Part shown: positions 6,229-15,373 of the stretch, one piece after another
How the letters are laid out: the number at the start of each line of letters is the position of its first letter
How positions within the stretch are numbered: position 1 is the stretch's first letter
Assembly (NCBI RefSeq): GCF_028867965.1
Contig: NZ_JAPQNT010000001.1
Span: forward strand, 124,001-188,000
Direction of reading: 5' to 3'
Length of the DNA stretch: 64,000 bases
Origin: Flavobacterium sp. SUN046
GTDB taxonomy: Bacteria > Bacteroidota > Bacteroidia > Flavobacteriales > Flavobacteriaceae
The notes under the pieces: model-generated
Databases searched by the model: none
What the model was told of the DNA's origin: nothing
What the model saw: the letters and a program-made list of their open reading frames with translations, nothing else
Made by a program: the position numbers and the translations under genes

Positions 6229-8376
6229 ATGAAATTCTTAAAACTATTACTCGTACTATTCTTTATTCAAACCCAAGCACAACAAGGCGGCATGTGGATT
6301 CCGTCATTATTAAAAGGAATGAATGAAACCGAAATGAAAAACCTCGGAATGAAAATTTCTGCCGAAGAGATTTATTCTGTAAATCATTCAAGTTTGAAAG
6401 ACGCTGTTCCGCAATTTGATGGCGGTTGTACTGCAGAAGTTATTTCTGATAAAGGATTAATTTTAACCAATCACCACTGCGGATTTGATGCAATTCAAAA
6501 TCATTCAACCGTAGAACACGATTACCTTCGCGACGGTTTTTGGGCATACAAAATGGAAGATGAATTGACCAATCCAAATATGGTTGTGATGTTTGTGGTT
6601 CGTATTGAAGATGTAACAACTAAAGTTTTAGAAGGAACAGCAACAATAACATCGGAAGCAGAAAAACAAAAGAAAATTCAAGAAAATATTGCTTCATTAA
6701 GTACTACTTTACCCAAAGAAACTTGGCAAGAAAATAAAATCAGAACGTTTTACGACGGAAATCAATATTTATTATTTGTAACCGAAACTTTTAAAGACAT
6801 TCGTTTTGTTGGCGCACCACCAAGTTCTATAGGAAAGTTTGGTTCGGATACGGATAATTGGGTTTGGCCACGTCATACAGGTGATTTTTCTTTATTCCGA
6901 ATTTACGCGGATAAAAATAATCATCCAGCGGTTTATTCTGCGGATAATGTTCCGTACAAACCAAAGAAATTTTTACCAATCAATATTTCTGGTTTGAAAG
7001 AAAATGATTTCACAATGGTAATGGGTTATCCGGGAAGAACAACCGAATATTTGCCTTCATTTGCAGTAAATCAAATTGTTGAAACATTAAATCCAGCAAA
7101 AATTGAAGTTCGTGATGCAGCCTTAAAAGTACAAGACCGATTCATGCGTAAAGATCAGGCAATCAAAATTCAATATGCTTCTAAATATGCCGGTGTAGCA
7201 AACTATTGGAAAAAATGGATGGGCGAAACTAAAGGTTTGAAAAAAGCAAATGCTGTTGCTGCTAAACAAAAATTCGAGAAAGACTTTCAGGAAAAAGTCA
7301 TTAAAGCTGGAAAACAAGCAGAATATGGAAATTTACTTTCTGATTTTGAAAAAAATTACAACGAAATTAAAGACTATGCTTTAGCACGTGATTACTTTAC
7401 AGAAGTAGCTTTGCGAAATACAGAAATCCTTTCGGTTGGTTATAAATTGTATCAATTAGAACAATTGTTGAATACTAAAGGTGAACAATCATTCAATGAT
7501 AGAAAAAATACACTTTATAAAGGAATTGATGATTTTTATAAAGATTATAATCTTGAAGTGGATAAAAATGTATTCGAACAATTAATCAATTTGTATGCGA
7601 CTAAATCTCCAAAACAATTTTTACCTGAAACTTTATTAAATGTAGACGCAAGCAAATTAACTGCTGATATCTTCACAAATTCAAAATTAACATCACTAAC
7701 AAGTTTCAGAGAATTATTAGATGGCGATTCTAAAACCGTGATTGAAAAACTGAATAATGATAAAGGATATCAATTAATAAAATCAATGGCGGATGCTTAT
7801 GCAAAAAATGTTTTGCCTAAATATGATGAAATCAATTTGAAAAACATCGCTACACAACGAACTTATATGAAAGCTATATTGGAATTGAGTCCGAAATCGT
7901 CACGAATTTTTCCTGATGCTAACAGCACTTTACGTATAACTTATGGGAAAGTAAAAGGATACAAACCAAACGATGCGGTTTATTACGAACCATTTACAAC
8001 GTTGGATGGCGTTATGGAAAAATACATACCTGGTGATTATGAATTTGATGTTCCGCAAAAACTTATTGATTTATACAAAGCTAAAGATTATGGTAATTAT
8101 GGTGTAAAAGGCAAAATGCCAGTTTGCTTCATTGCAACTAATCATACTACTGGTGGAAATTCTGGGAGTCCAGCTTTGGATGCAAACGGAAATTTAATTG
8201 GCTTGAATTTTGATAGAGTTTGGGAAGGAACTATGAGTGATATTTACTATTCTCCAGACATTTGTAGAAACATTATGGTTGACGTTAGATACGTTTTATT
8301 CATTATTGATAAATTTGCAGGAGCAAAAAATATCATTAACGAATTGAAAATCATACAACCAGCTAACAAAAAATAA
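6229..8376 (+). CDS. S46-family dipeptidyl-peptidase, DPP11-type (Asp/Glu-specific)
   Basis: A 715-residue exported serine peptidase with a signal peptide ending TQAQ. The catalytic His lies in TNHHCGFD (residues 81-87) and the Ser is S645 in TGGNSGSP. S46 enzymes release dipeptides from peptide N-termini in the periplasm. The residue 18 after the Ser, in GLNFDRVWEG, is Arg (R663). From family knowledge, Arg at this position (R673 in the Porphyromonas enzyme) marks DPP11, which prefers Asp/Glu at P1, whereas DPP7 has Gly. Length matches the family. It follows waaA by 30 bases, with no obvious functional link. Confidence 0.9.
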   Translation: MKFLKLLLVLFFIQTQAQQGGMWIPSLLKGMNETEMKNLGMKISAEEIYSVNHSSLKDAVPQFDGGCTAEVISDKGLILTNHHCGFDAIQNHSTVEHDYLRDGFWAYKMEDELTNPNMVVMFVVRIEDVTTKVLEGTATITSEAEKQKKIQENIASLSTTLPKETWQENKIRTFYDGNQYLLFVTETFKDIRFVGAPPSSIGKFGSDTDNWVWPRHTGDFSLFRIYADKNNHPAVYSADNVPYKPKKFLPINISGLKENDFTMVMGYPGRTTEYLPSFAVNQIVETLNPAKIEVRDAALKVQDRFMRKDQAIKIQYASKYAGVANYWKKWMGETKGLKKANAVAAKQKFEKDFQEKVIKAGKQAEYGNLLSDFEKNYNEIKDYALARDYFTEVALRNTEILSVGYKLYQLEQLLNTKGEQSFNDRKNTLYKGIDDFYKDYNLEVDKNVFEQLINLYATKSPKQFLPETLLNVDASKLTADIFTNSKLTSLTSFRELLDGDSKTVIEKLNNDKGYQLIKSMADAYAKNVLPKYDEINLKNIATQRTYMKAILELSPKSSRIFPDANSTLRITYGKVKGYKPNDAVYYEPFTTLDGVMEKYIPGDYEFDVPQKLIDLYKAKDYGNYGVKGKMPVCFIATNHTTGGNSGSPALDANGNLIGLNFDRVWEGTMSDIYYSPDICRNIMVDVRYVLFIIDKFAGAKNIINELKIIQPANKK

Positions 8377-8396
8377 TTTACTTCAAAATTAGACTT

Positions 8397-8411
8397 TGGC
8401 ACGAAATTTGT
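8397..8411 (+). promoter_or_regulatory. Candidate sigma-54 promoter, imperfect -12
   Basis: TGGCACgaaatTTGT matches the -24 element exactly, but the -12 reads GT instead of GC. It lies 122 bases upstream of the Ala/Thr-rich lipoprotein ATG, and a TAnnTTTG box lies between them. Confidence 0.35.
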
Positions 8412-8487
8412 AAAGATAATTGCGGAATTCAAAGAAAGAGTTTTTAAAAAAAGTTTAACTAAAAGTTTTTCTAATTAAAAAAAATTA

Positions 8488-8495
8488 TATCTTTG
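8488..8495 (+). promoter_or_regulatory. Bacteroidota -7 promoter element TATCTTTG
   Basis: TATCTTTG matches TAnnTTTG and lies 38 bases before the ATG at 8533. A weak T-rich -33 region is present near 8465. It probably drives the small lipoprotein gene. Confidence 0.55.
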
Positions 8496-8532
8496 CTCCG
8501 AATTAATAATTAACCTTTTATATTAAATTAAG

Positions 8533-8757
8533 ATGAAAAAAGTATTTTTAAGTTTAGCTGTTATCGCTGCATTAACTGTAGTATCTTGTAAACAATCAGA
8601 AAACGCTGAAGCTCCTGCTGCTGACACTACTGCTGTAGCTGCTGACACAACTGCTGCTCCAGTTGCTGATACAACTGCTGCTCCTGCTGCTGATACAACT
8701 GCTGCTAAAGCTGAAGCTCCTGCTGCAACTGAAGCTGCTGCTCCAGCAAAAAAATAA
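8533..8757 (+). CDS. Small Ala/Thr-rich repeat lipoprotein
   Basis: A 74-residue lipoprotein (lipobox VVSC, Cys19). The mature part is nearly all Ala, Thr, Asp and Pro and holds four tandem 7-8-residue units of the form ADTTAAPx, then AEAPAATEAAAPAKK. The DNA repeats with it (gctgatacaactgctgct and variants, about 8616-8706), so copy number could vary by slippage. Strong terminator and own promoter make it a monocistronic, probably well-expressed gene. It looks unstructured, perhaps a surface or periplasmic linker-like lipoprotein. Function unknown. Confidence 0.75.
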   Translation: MKKVFLSLAVIAALTVVSCKQSENAEAPAADTTAVAADTTAAPVADTTAAPAADTTAAKAEAPAATEAAAPAKK

Positions 8758-8785
8758 TTAGAACTCAGTTCTAGTTTAAAAAAAT

Positions 8786-8813
8786 AAGCTCTGCAATGCA
8801 GAGCTTTTTTTTT
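8786..8813 (+). terminator. Rho-independent terminator
   Basis: Nine-base perfect stem aagctctgc / gcagagctt with loop aat, followed by T9. It ends the Ala/Thr-rich lipoprotein gene and sits ten bases before the convergent DUF1508 gene. Confidence 0.9.
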
Positions 8814-8822
8814 GCTTTATAC

Positions 8823-9188
8823 TTATCCAAAAACATCTTCTGCCGGAGGAAAAACACTTTCTGATCCTGAAAAATCAAGAATTTCTGACTTATGAAGCGA
8901 TCTTATTATTTCATCAATTCCTTTTTGCATTAACAATTGCGTTGTATATCTACGACTAACTGCAATTTCTTTGTCATCTAAAATTAATTTAAAATACAAT
9001 TTTCCGTTTTTAGATTTAAATTTCATAAAGAAAATTTTAGCTACTGAGCTTTTTAAGAACTCAATATTCTCTTCACATTCGAAACGCAATTCAAAATCAT
9101 TGCTTACAAAAATAGCCTTCCCTTTTCTGGAAGTAAATTCATATTTGTAAAACCCATTTACTCTTTTAGTTATAACAAAAGTTCCCAT
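8823..9188 (-). CDS. DUF1508 (YegP-like) protein
   Basis: I take the start at MGTFVITKRVNGFYKYEF (9188), giving 121 residues. A longer reading would run back through tRNA-Leu and is not credible. Two copies of the short beta-rich DUF1508 motif are visible: GFYKYEFTSRKGKAIFVSN near the N-terminus and GKLYFKLILDDKEIAVSRRY in the second half. YegP-family proteins are small and cytoplasmic, with no established biochemical role. It lies 68 bases downstream of tRNA-Leu on the same strand and may share its transcript. Confidence 0.75.
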   Translation of the reverse strand: MGTFVITKRVNGFYKYEFTSRKGKAIFVSNDFELRFECEENIEFLKSSVAKIFFMKFKSKNGKLYFKLILDDKEIAVSRRYTTQLLMQKGIDEIIRSLHKSEILDFSGSESVFPPAEDVFG

Positions 9189-9256
9189 AAACGATTTGAA
9201 AATCAGAAATCTATTAAAAACAAAAAAGCTCCAAACATTAAGTTTGAAGCTTTTAG

Positions 9257-9342
9257 TACTCAGAGCGGGACTTGAACCCGCACGAACATTACTGTTCACT
9301 GGATTTTAAGTCCAGCGTGTCTACCAATTTCACCATCCGAGC
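9257..9342 (-). tRNA. tRNA-Leu (anticodon UAA)
   Basis: An 86-base class II tRNA. The acceptor GCTCGGA pairs with TCTGAGT through two G-U pairs. The anticodon stem CTGGA/TCCAG encloses CTTAAAA (anticodon TAA). There is a long variable arm, a T-arm GCGGGTTCAAGTCCCGC and discriminator A. CCA is not encoded. It lies just downstream of tRNA-Gly, same strand. Confidence 0.95.
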
Positions 9343-9374
9343 ATTTGAAATTATAAATAATTTCTATGTTAAAG

Positions 9375-9447
9375 AGCGAAAAACGGGATTCGAACCCGCG
9401 ACCTCGACCTTGGCAAGGTCGCGCTCTACCAACTGAGCTATTTTCGC
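9375..9447 (-). tRNA. tRNA-Gly (anticodon GCC)
   Basis: A 73-base tRNA with acceptor GCGAAAA/TTTTCGC, anticodon stem CGACC/GGTCG around TTGCCAA (anticodon GCC), and T-arm GCGGGTTCGAATCCCGT. It is first in a two-tRNA unit with tRNA-Leu 32 bases downstream. Confidence 0.96.
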
Positions 9448-9495
9448 ATTATCAAATTTTGTAAGAGCAACAATACTTCTACCGTATTGCGGATG

Positions 9496-9526
9496 CAAAT
9501 GTAATATTAAAATTCAATTATACAAA
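9496..9526 (-). promoter_or_regulatory. Promoter of the tRNA-Gly/tRNA-Leu unit
   Basis: Read on the minus strand, TTTG (9526-9523) is followed after 19 bases by TACATTTG (9503-9496). This is the canonical Bacteroidota housekeeping promoter. It lies about 49 bases upstream of the tRNA-Gly 5' end. Confidence 0.75.
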
Positions 9527-9579
9527 CGTTTTTTGTAAAAAAGTAGCAATAAAAATATAACACACTGAAAACCTATTTA

Positions 9580-12216
9580 TTACTTTTTAGATAACATTCG
9601 TTTTATTTCATTTAACTTCATTAAAGCTTCAACTGGAGTTAAAGTATTAATATCTAAACTTAAAATTTCTTCTTTAATTTCTTCTAATAAAGGGTCATCC
9701 ATATTGAAAATACTTAGTTGCATTTGCTGCGCCAATTCGCCTTTACGGCTCGGGTCATCTTTATTTGATTTTATTCCGTGTAACACATCACTAGAATGAT
9801 TTTTTTCTAACTTTTTTAATAATTTTTGCGCTTTCTGAATTACTATTTGAGGCATACCAGCCATTTTAGCTACATGAATTCCAAAACTGTGTGCGCTTCC
9901 ACCTCTTACCAATTTTCTAATAAAAAGCACATTGTCTTTTAATTCTTTTACTGAAACATTATAATTTTGAATTCGAGGCAATAGTTCACTCATTTCATTT
10001 AATTCATGATAATGTGTTGCAAAAAGTGTTTTTGGTCTCGCTGGATTTTCATGCAAAAATTCAGCAATTGCCCAAGCTATTGAAATTCCGTCATAAGTGC
10101 TAGTTCCACGACCAATTTCATCTAAAAGCACTAAACTTCTATCGGAAATATTGTTCAAAATGGAAGCCGTTTCATTCATTTCAACCATAAAAGTAGATTC
10201 ACCCATCGAAATATTATCGCTTGCTCCTACTCTAGTGAAAATTTTATCTACAACACCCATTCGAACTGCTTCGGCTGGAACAAAACTACCCATTTGAGCC
10301 AAGAGAACAATTAAAGCTGTTTGACGCAAAATAGCCGATTTACCCGACATATTCGGACCGGTAATCATGATTAACTGTTGTGTTTCTCTGTCCAAATAAA
10401 CATCGTTGGCGATATAAGGAACTCCAACTGGTAATTGTTTTTCAATAACTGGATGACGACCATTAGTGATTTCTAACTCGAAAGTATCATCAATAATTGG
10501 ACAAACATAATTATTTTCTATAGCTAATTGTGTAAACGAAGTCAAGCAATCCAGTTGCGCAACTAAATTTGCATTTAATTGAACTGGTCTTATGTAAGTT
10601 CCAATCCAAGTCACGAGTTGTTCAAATAATTGACTTTCTATTTGATGGATTTTTTCTTCGGCACCAAGAATTTTGGTTTCGTATTCTTTTAATTCTTCTG
10701 TGATATATCGTTCGGCATTGACTAAAGTTTGCTTACGAATCCATTCGGCTGGAACTTTATCTTTGTGCGTATTTCTAACTTCAATATAATATCCAAAAAC
10801 ATTATTAAATGATATTTTTAGTGAAGAAATTCCAGTTGCTTCCGATTCTCGTTTTTCGATTCCTTCTAGAAATTCTTTACCCGAAAAAGCAATGGCTCGA
10901 AGTTCGTCTAATTCGGCATGAACTCCAGTTGCAATTGCATTTCCTTTAGTAATAGCAACAGGCGCATCTTGATTTAAAGTAGTTTTTATTTTTTCACGAA
11001 GCAAATCACACGAATGAAAACTATCTCCTATTACTCTAACTGCTTCTTGTTTACTCTCTAATGCTAAAACTTTTATCGGAATAATTGCATCCAAAGATTC
11101 TTTAAGGTAAACAACTTCTCTTGGCGAAACTTTTCCAGCTGCAATTTTAGAAATCAACCGCTCTAAATCGGAAATCTGTTTGATTTGATACTGAATTTTC
11201 TGAAGAATTTCCTGATTATCTATCAAATAAGTAACTACTTCGTGACGGCTTTTTATTTTGTTTGCATCCTTTAAAGGCAATGCCAACCATCGTTTTAATA
11301 ATCTTCCACCCATTGGCGAAAGCGTTTTGTCAATAACATCCAACAATGTAACCGCATTTGGATTGTAACTGTGGTACAATTCTAAATTTCGAATAGTAAA
11401 ACGATCCATCCAAACGTAAGCGTCTTCTGCAATACGCTGAATACTAGTTATATGTTGTACTCTATTGTGCTGTGTTTCTGATAAATAATATAAAATTGCT
11501 CCAGATGCTATAATTCCGTCGAACAATTCTTCAATTCCAAAACCTTTGAGGGAATTAGTTTGAAAATGATTCATTAGAGTTTCTAAAGCGTAATCTTCTT
11601 TGTAAACCCAATCTTCTAGATAAAAAATATTAAAATCTTCACCGAAAGCTTCTTTAAACTGACCTTTATTATTTTTTTGAATTAAAATTTCACTCGGACT
11701 AAAATTTTGTAACAACTTATCGATGTATTCTTCATTGCCTTGTGCAGTAAGAAATTCACCTGTAGAAACATCTAAAAAGGAAATTCCTAATTGTTTCTTT
11801 CCAAAATAAACTGAAGCTAAAAAGTTATTGGATTTTGATTGCAAAACCTCATCATTCATTGCAACACCTGGCGTTACTAATTCGGTAACTCCACGTTTTA
11901 CAATGGTTTTAGTCATTTTAGGATCTTCCAATTGATCACAAATTGCCACACGAAGTCCAGCTTTGACTAATTTTGGTAGATACGTATTAATGGAATGATG
12001 TGGAAATCCAGCCAAAGCCGTTTCGGTTTCGGAACCTGCTCCTCTTTTTGTCAGGGTAATTCCGAGAATTCTAGAAGCACGAATTGCATCTTCACCAAAA
12101 GTTTCATAAAAATCGCCAACTCTAAACAACAAACAAGCATCGGGATACTTTCTTTTTATCTCGTTGTATTGCTTCATTAATGGTGTTTCTTTGGGGATTT
12201 TATCTTTAGATGACAA
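9580..12216 (-). CDS. mutS: DNA mismatch repair ATPase MutS
   Basis: An 878-residue MutS1-type protein. The N-terminal mismatch-binding domain has [15 protein letters not shown] and the Phe-x-Glu motif in [11 protein letters not shown]. The C-terminal ATPase has Walker [14 protein letters not shown], Walker [17 protein letters not shown] and ATHYHEL. It binds base mismatches and small loops on DNA and recruits MutL. Full length with an intact beta-clamp/dimerisation tail ([18 protein letters not shown]). It seems to be its own transcription unit, upstream of but separated from the tRNA promoter. Confidence 0.97.
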   Translation of the reverse strand: MSSKDKIPKETPLMKQYNEIKRKYPDACLLFRVGDFYETFGEDAIRASRILGITLTKRGAGSETETALAGFPHHSINTYLPKLVKAGLRVAICDQLEDPKMTKTIVKRGVTELVTPGVAMNDEVLQSKSNNFLASVYFGKKQLGISFLDVSTGEFLTAQGNEEYIDKLLQNFSPSEILIQKNNKGQFKEAFGEDFNIFYLEDWVYKEDYALETLMNHFQTNSLKGFGIEELFDGIIASGAILYYLSETQHNRVQHITSIQRIAEDAYVWMDRFTIRNLELYHSYNPNAVTLLDVIDKTLSPMGGRLLKRWLALPLKDANKIKSRHEVVTYLIDNQEILQKIQYQIKQISDLERLISKIAAGKVSPREVVYLKESLDAIIPIKVLALESKQEAVRVIGDSFHSCDLLREKIKTTLNQDAPVAITKGNAIATGVHAELDELRAIAFSGKEFLEGIEKRESEATGISSLKISFNNVFGYYIEVRNTHKDKVPAEWIRKQTLVNAERYITEELKEYETKILGAEEKIHQIESQLFEQLVTWIGTYIRPVQLNANLVAQLDCLTSFTQLAIENNYVCPIIDDTFELEITNGRHPVIEKQLPVGVPYIANDVYLDRETQQLIMITGPNMSGKSAILRQTALIVLLAQMGSFVPAEAVRMGVVDKIFTRVGASDNISMGESTFMVEMNETASILNNISDRSLVLLDEIGRGTSTYDGISIAWAIAEFLHENPARPKTLFATHYHELNEMSELLPRIQNYNVSVKELKDNVLFIRKLVRGGSAHSFGIHVAKMAGMPQIVIQKAQKLLKKLEKNHSSDVLHGIKSNKDDPSRKGELAQQMQLSIFNMDDPLLEEIKEEILSLDINTLTPVEALMKLNEIKRMLSKK

Positions 12217-12367
12217 TGGAATTATAATTTAAATTGAGTTGACGAATTTAATTATTTTCTACTGATATTTAACTTGAAAATGGATATTTCTATTGTTAAC
12301 ATCTCATTAACAACTCGAATATATATTTTTATTAGATTTGTTCATTATTAATATTAATTCAAAAAAA

Positions 12368-12913
12368 ATGAAAAAAATACTTTTAGTAGCAATGTTAGTT
12401 GTTATAGGTGCAACTACTGCTAATGCTCAAACAAAAACAAAGAAAACAAAAAAAGCTACTGCAGCTAAAGTTGAAGCTCCTAAAGCATCAGGTGTTGAAG
12501 GCGCTGGAATGGTTTTTGAAAATGAAACTATTGATTACGGAACTATTCCTCACAATGCTGATGGTAGAAGAGAATTTGTTTTCACAAATAATGGTAACAA
12601 ACCGTTAATTATAGAAAATACTCAAGGATCTTGTGGATGTACAGTTCCTACAACTCCAAAAGAACCAATTGCTCCAGGTGCAAAAGGTGTTATTGGTGTA
12701 AAATATGCTACTGATAGAGTTGGTCCTTTTACAAAAACTGTAACTGTTACATCTAACGCTGTAGGTTCTAATGTTTCACCTGTAACCACACCATCTACTA
12801 CACCAGGTGGCGCTCCGGTTCCTACAGGAAAATCAACAAAAGTTATTACAATTAAAGGTACAGTTTTACCAGATGCTCCAGCTGCAACTCCAGCAACTGA
12901 AACTAAAAGCTAA
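12368..12913 (+). CDS. DUF1573-domain exported protein
   Basis: I start it at MKKILLVAMLVV (12368), where a signal peptide ending TANAQ begins; the ten upstream codons are not signal-like. The 181-residue product has one DUF1573 domain (about residues 50-125), with VFENETIDYGTIPHNADG, a REFVFTNNGNKPLII strand and the conserved QGSCGCTVP motif. The C-terminal tail is Pro/Thr/Ala-rich. DUF1573 domains have an Ig-like ASPM/SPD-2/Hydin-type fold and are abundant in Bacteroidota envelope proteins. Function unknown. It ends with a strong terminator. Confidence 0.85.
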   Translation: MKKILLVAMLVVIGATTANAQTKTKKTKKATAAKVEAPKASGVEGAGMVFENETIDYGTIPHNADGRREFVFTNNGNKPLIIENTQGSCGCTVPTTPKEPIAPGAKGVIGVKYATDRVGPFTKTVTVTSNAVGSNVSPVTTPSTTPGGAPVPTGKSTKVITIKGTVLPDAPAATPATETKS

Positions 12914-12935
12914 TATTTTTTTACAATATAAATTA

Positions 12936-12967
12936 AGCTTCCTAATTATTTTAGGAAGTTTTTTTTT
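12936..12967 (+). terminator. Rho-independent terminator
   Basis: Perfect 8-bp stem cttcctaa / ttaggaag with loop ttatt, followed by T9. It ends the DUF1573 gene. Confidence 0.9.
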
Positions 12968-12974
12968 GAAAATA

Positions 12975-13003
12975 TTTGAAAAATAATTGTTATTTTACAT
13001 TTG
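12975..13003 (+). promoter_or_regulatory. Bacteroidota housekeeping promoter
   Basis: TTTG (12975-12978) is followed after 17 bases by TACATTTG (12996-13003). It lies 34 bases upstream of the ATG at 13037 and directly after the preceding terminator. Confidence 0.7.
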
Positions 13004-13036
13004 TATTTAGCTACTTTTTTAACTTAAAATTGCATT

Positions 13037-14494
13037 ATGAAAAAAATATTAATACTACTATTATTTTTCTTTTATTTAAATTCTAATTCACAAACTACAA
13101 TTTATAATACTGTTTTGAGTAAAGAAAAACCAACAGTAAAATATAAATATTTAGAAGGCACAAATAAGTTAATTATTAAAGAAGCAAATGATAAAAAAAA
13201 GCTTTATTCAATTTTCAACAAAGCAATTCTATTTGATAAAGATGCTAAATCTACTCAATTAAATGATAATGAAGAGTTTGTTAGCATTTTTAATTCGCTA
13301 AATGAAGAAAATAATGCAACACTAATGCAAGACGGTGCTTCTTCCTTATTACTTAATTTTTACAATAATACTAAAAAAATTAGCTTTGAAATTAAGCCAA
13401 AAGATTTTGCAAAATATAAAATAGATTTTGAGTCTGATATGGTAGAAATGAGACCAAAAATAAATTTTGATCAAAATTTTGTTTATGCTGTTACTAATGA
13501 AAATGGAAGAAGTAATGCTATTGAAATTGCAAAAGACGCATTGCAATTAGATAAATTTGATATTGCAAAACAAACCTCAAGTGTAATTTCTTTAAAAAAA
13601 ATAGATACTGATAGATTAAAAACCAAAGATTTAGATGTTCCTAAACAAATTGCTTTTCAATCTAGATTTTACAAAAACAATACCTTTGAAATTGTTACAA
13701 AAAGTGTAAAAAAAGATTATACTTCTTCTACATTATACAGAGATATTTATGATTTAGACGGAAAATTTATCAAAGAAATCAGTTATAATTACAATTCATT
13801 AAAAGGATTTTTAGCACCTAGTTCAACAAATTCTACTCGTGAAAATTCCCAAAATTCATCCAATCAAAATCCAGATTTTCATCGCGACCCTATTGAATTA
13901 GATATAAATGACTATTTTATTGATTCCAAAACAAATGAATTTTACATTTATGGAATAACCACCTCAAAATCTAACAAGAATCCATTGGGCTTTTACATAA
14001 ATAAATACTCTGAAAAAGGAGAGAAAATATGGGAGAAATTTTATGATGTTTCCGATGAAAAAGGTTTTAATGAATCCAATCAGAGACTGCTTGAAATAAA
14101 AATAAATTTGAAACAATTCACCAGTGAAAACCAACTTATTATATCAATTGTAGGATTTAAAACCTATACAAATCACTATAACAATTTTTTTGTAATTAAT
14201 AAAAATTCAGGGAATTTAGAAGATACTAAATCAATAAATTCAGATTCTCAAACATCCAAAGGCACTTTTTCTTATGGCGGAAAATACTCGCTTTTTGAAA
14301 TCATTAAATTTGATAAAAATAAATTTTGCGATGAAAACACAATTTTAACCACCACACTTAAACAAGATGTAAAGAAATATATAGATAAAATAACAACTAA
14401 AGACGATATCTTCTTTAATTCAATACTTTCGTCAGAAGGAATATGGCTATTGGAAACAGACAACAAGTCTTATTATAAAGTTATTTTTTTTTAA
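13037..14494 (+). CDS. Exported protein of unknown function
   Basis: A 485-residue protein with a signal peptide (MKKILILLLFFFYLNSNSQ). No domain is recognised. The mature part is Lys/Asn/Ile-rich with alternating beta-strand patterns such as FEIVTKSVKKDYTSSTLYRDIYD and a mid-protein Ser/Asn-rich linker near residue 275. Phrases such as INKYSEKGEKIWEKFYD and FVINKNSGNLEDT resemble blade strands of WD/PQQ-like propellers in flavobacterial exported proteins, so a beta-propeller is possible but unproven. It has its own promoter and a MITE-like repeat directly downstream. Confidence 0.65.
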   Translation: MKKILILLLFFFYLNSNSQTTIYNTVLSKEKPTVKYKYLEGTNKLIIKEANDKKKLYSIFNKAILFDKDAKSTQLNDNEEFVSIFNSLNEENNATLMQDGASSLLLNFYNNTKKISFEIKPKDFAKYKIDFESDMVEMRPKINFDQNFVYAVTNENGRSNAIEIAKDALQLDKFDIAKQTSSVISLKKIDTDRLKTKDLDVPKQIAFQSRFYKNNTFEIVTKSVKKDYTSSTLYRDIYDLDGKFIKEISYNYNSLKGFLAPSSTNSTRENSQNSSNQNPDFHRDPIELDINDYFIDSKTNEFYIYGITTSKSNKNPLGFYINKYSEKGEKIWEKFYDVSDEKGFNESNQRLLEIKINLKQFTSENQLIISIVGFKTYTNHYNNFFVINKNSGNLEDTKSINSDSQTSKGTFSYGGKYSLFEIIKFDKNKFCDENTILTTTLKQDVKKYIDKITTKDDIFFNSILSSEGIWLLETDNKSYYKVIFF

Positions 14495-14520
14495 ATAAAT
14501 ACACACAAGCTTCTTTTATT

Positions 14521-14759
14521 AGGAAGTTGTGGGCAAGAATTCGTGAAGCAGTCGTAATTATTTGTATTGCAGATTTTTATTACGTAAAAATTGAAATTTT
14601 TTTTTCTGATAATACGTGAAAATAATACGCAAAATGGTTCCTGCCAACAACAAGCGGTTTGCAGAAATGGCGGGTATAATTTTCGCCGGAAATTTGGTTT
14701 TTCGTTTTTATGTTTTATCTTAGTGGACAATTAAGCAGTCACGAAGTCCGCCACTTCCT
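14521..14759. repeat. MITE-like element with imperfect terminal inverted repeats
   Basis: The left end aggaagttgtgggcaag..tcgtga..gc..gtaatt (14521-14559) is the imperfect inverse of the right end (14729-14759), which reads aggaagtggcgg..cttcgtgactgcttaatt on the other strand. The interior (about 170 bp) holds cctgccaacaacaagcggtt and tggcgggtataattttcgccgg and no credible gene. It occupies most of the 314-base gap between the unknown exported protein and the methyltransferase. Confidence 0.55.
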
Positions 14760-14808
14760 GCAAGCCGCCAAACGCTTCTTTTTTAAATATCTTTTAGAAA
14801 ATAGAAAA

Positions 14809-15342
14809 ATGAGAAAACTAGAAAATAGTGAATTGGAAAGAAAATCTATAACCGATTTTAAACAAGCCGACAAAACTCCAATTATTATAGTTCTTGACGA
14901 TATTAGAAGTTTGCACAATATAGGTTCGGTTTTTAGAACTTCGGATGCTTTTTTGATAGAGAAAATTTATTTATGTGGTATTACTGCTGTTCCACCAAAT
15001 AAAGAAATTCATAAAACTGCTTTAGGCGCTACTGAAACAGTTGCATGGGAATACAATAAAAATGTTTTAGATGTTATTGAAAACTTAAAAAAAGACAATA
15101 CACTTGTTTATGCAATTGAACAAGTTGAAAATTCTATTTTTTTAGATGATTTTGAACCAAATAAAACTGAAAAATACGCATTGGTTTTTGGAAATGAAGT
15201 ATACGGTGTTTCACAAGAAGCTATAAAAATATGCGACGGAAGCATTGAAATTCCTCAGTTAGGAACCAAACATTCGTTAAATATTTCAGTAAGTGCTGGT
15301 ATTGTAATTTGGGATTTGTTTCAGAAGATTAATCAGAAATAA
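14809..15342 (+). CDS. TrmH/SpoU-family RNA 2'-O-methyltransferase
   Basis: A 177-residue SPOUT methyltransferase that uses SAM to methylate a ribose 2'-OH in tRNA or rRNA. The three family motifs are present: LDDIRSLHNIGSVFRTSDAF (motif 1 with the key Asn/Arg), LVFGNEVYGVS (motif 2) and IEIPQLGTKHSLNISVSAG (motif 3 with the trefoil knot). I start it at MRKLENSELERKS. A longer in-frame reading begins inside the upstream repeat and adds family-foreign residues. The RNA substrate cannot be assigned from sequence. Confidence 0.88.
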   Translation: MRKLENSELERKSITDFKQADKTPIIIVLDDIRSLHNIGSVFRTSDAFLIEKIYLCGITAVPPNKEIHKTALGATETVAWEYNKNVLDVIENLKKDNTLVYAIEQVENSIFLDDFEPNKTEKYALVFGNEVYGVSQEAIKICDGSIEIPQLGTKHSLNISVSAGIVIWDLFQKINQK

Positions 15343-15346
15343 AACA

Positions 15347-15354
15347 TAACTTTG
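15347..15354 (+). promoter_or_regulatory. Candidate -7 element TAACTTTG
   Basis: Matches TAnnTTTG and lies 20 bases upstream of the ATG at 15374. A TTTG at 15315 is too far upstream to be an ideal -33 partner. It would give the lectin-domain gene its own short-leader transcript. Confidence 0.4.
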
Positions 15355-15373
15355 TAACTATTCTTTACTGAAA

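Noticed and set aside
6229..8376. DPP7 (broad hydrophobic specificity) instead of DPP11
   Set aside because: The residue 18 after the catalytic Ser is Arg, which in this family goes with Asp/Glu specificity.
8823..9299. A 158-residue form of the DUF1508 protein starting at 9299
   Set aside because: Its first 37 codons run through tRNA-Leu. Family similarity starts at MGTFVITKRV (9188).
14491..14730. A 79-residue minus-strand reading frame
   Set aside because: It lies wholly within the MITE-like repeat, has no coding features, and its composition follows the repeat.
14710..14808. N-terminal 33-residue extension of the RNA methyltransferase
   Set aside because: The extension is encoded mostly by the right end of the repeat and is family-foreign; MRKLENSELE at 14809 fits better.
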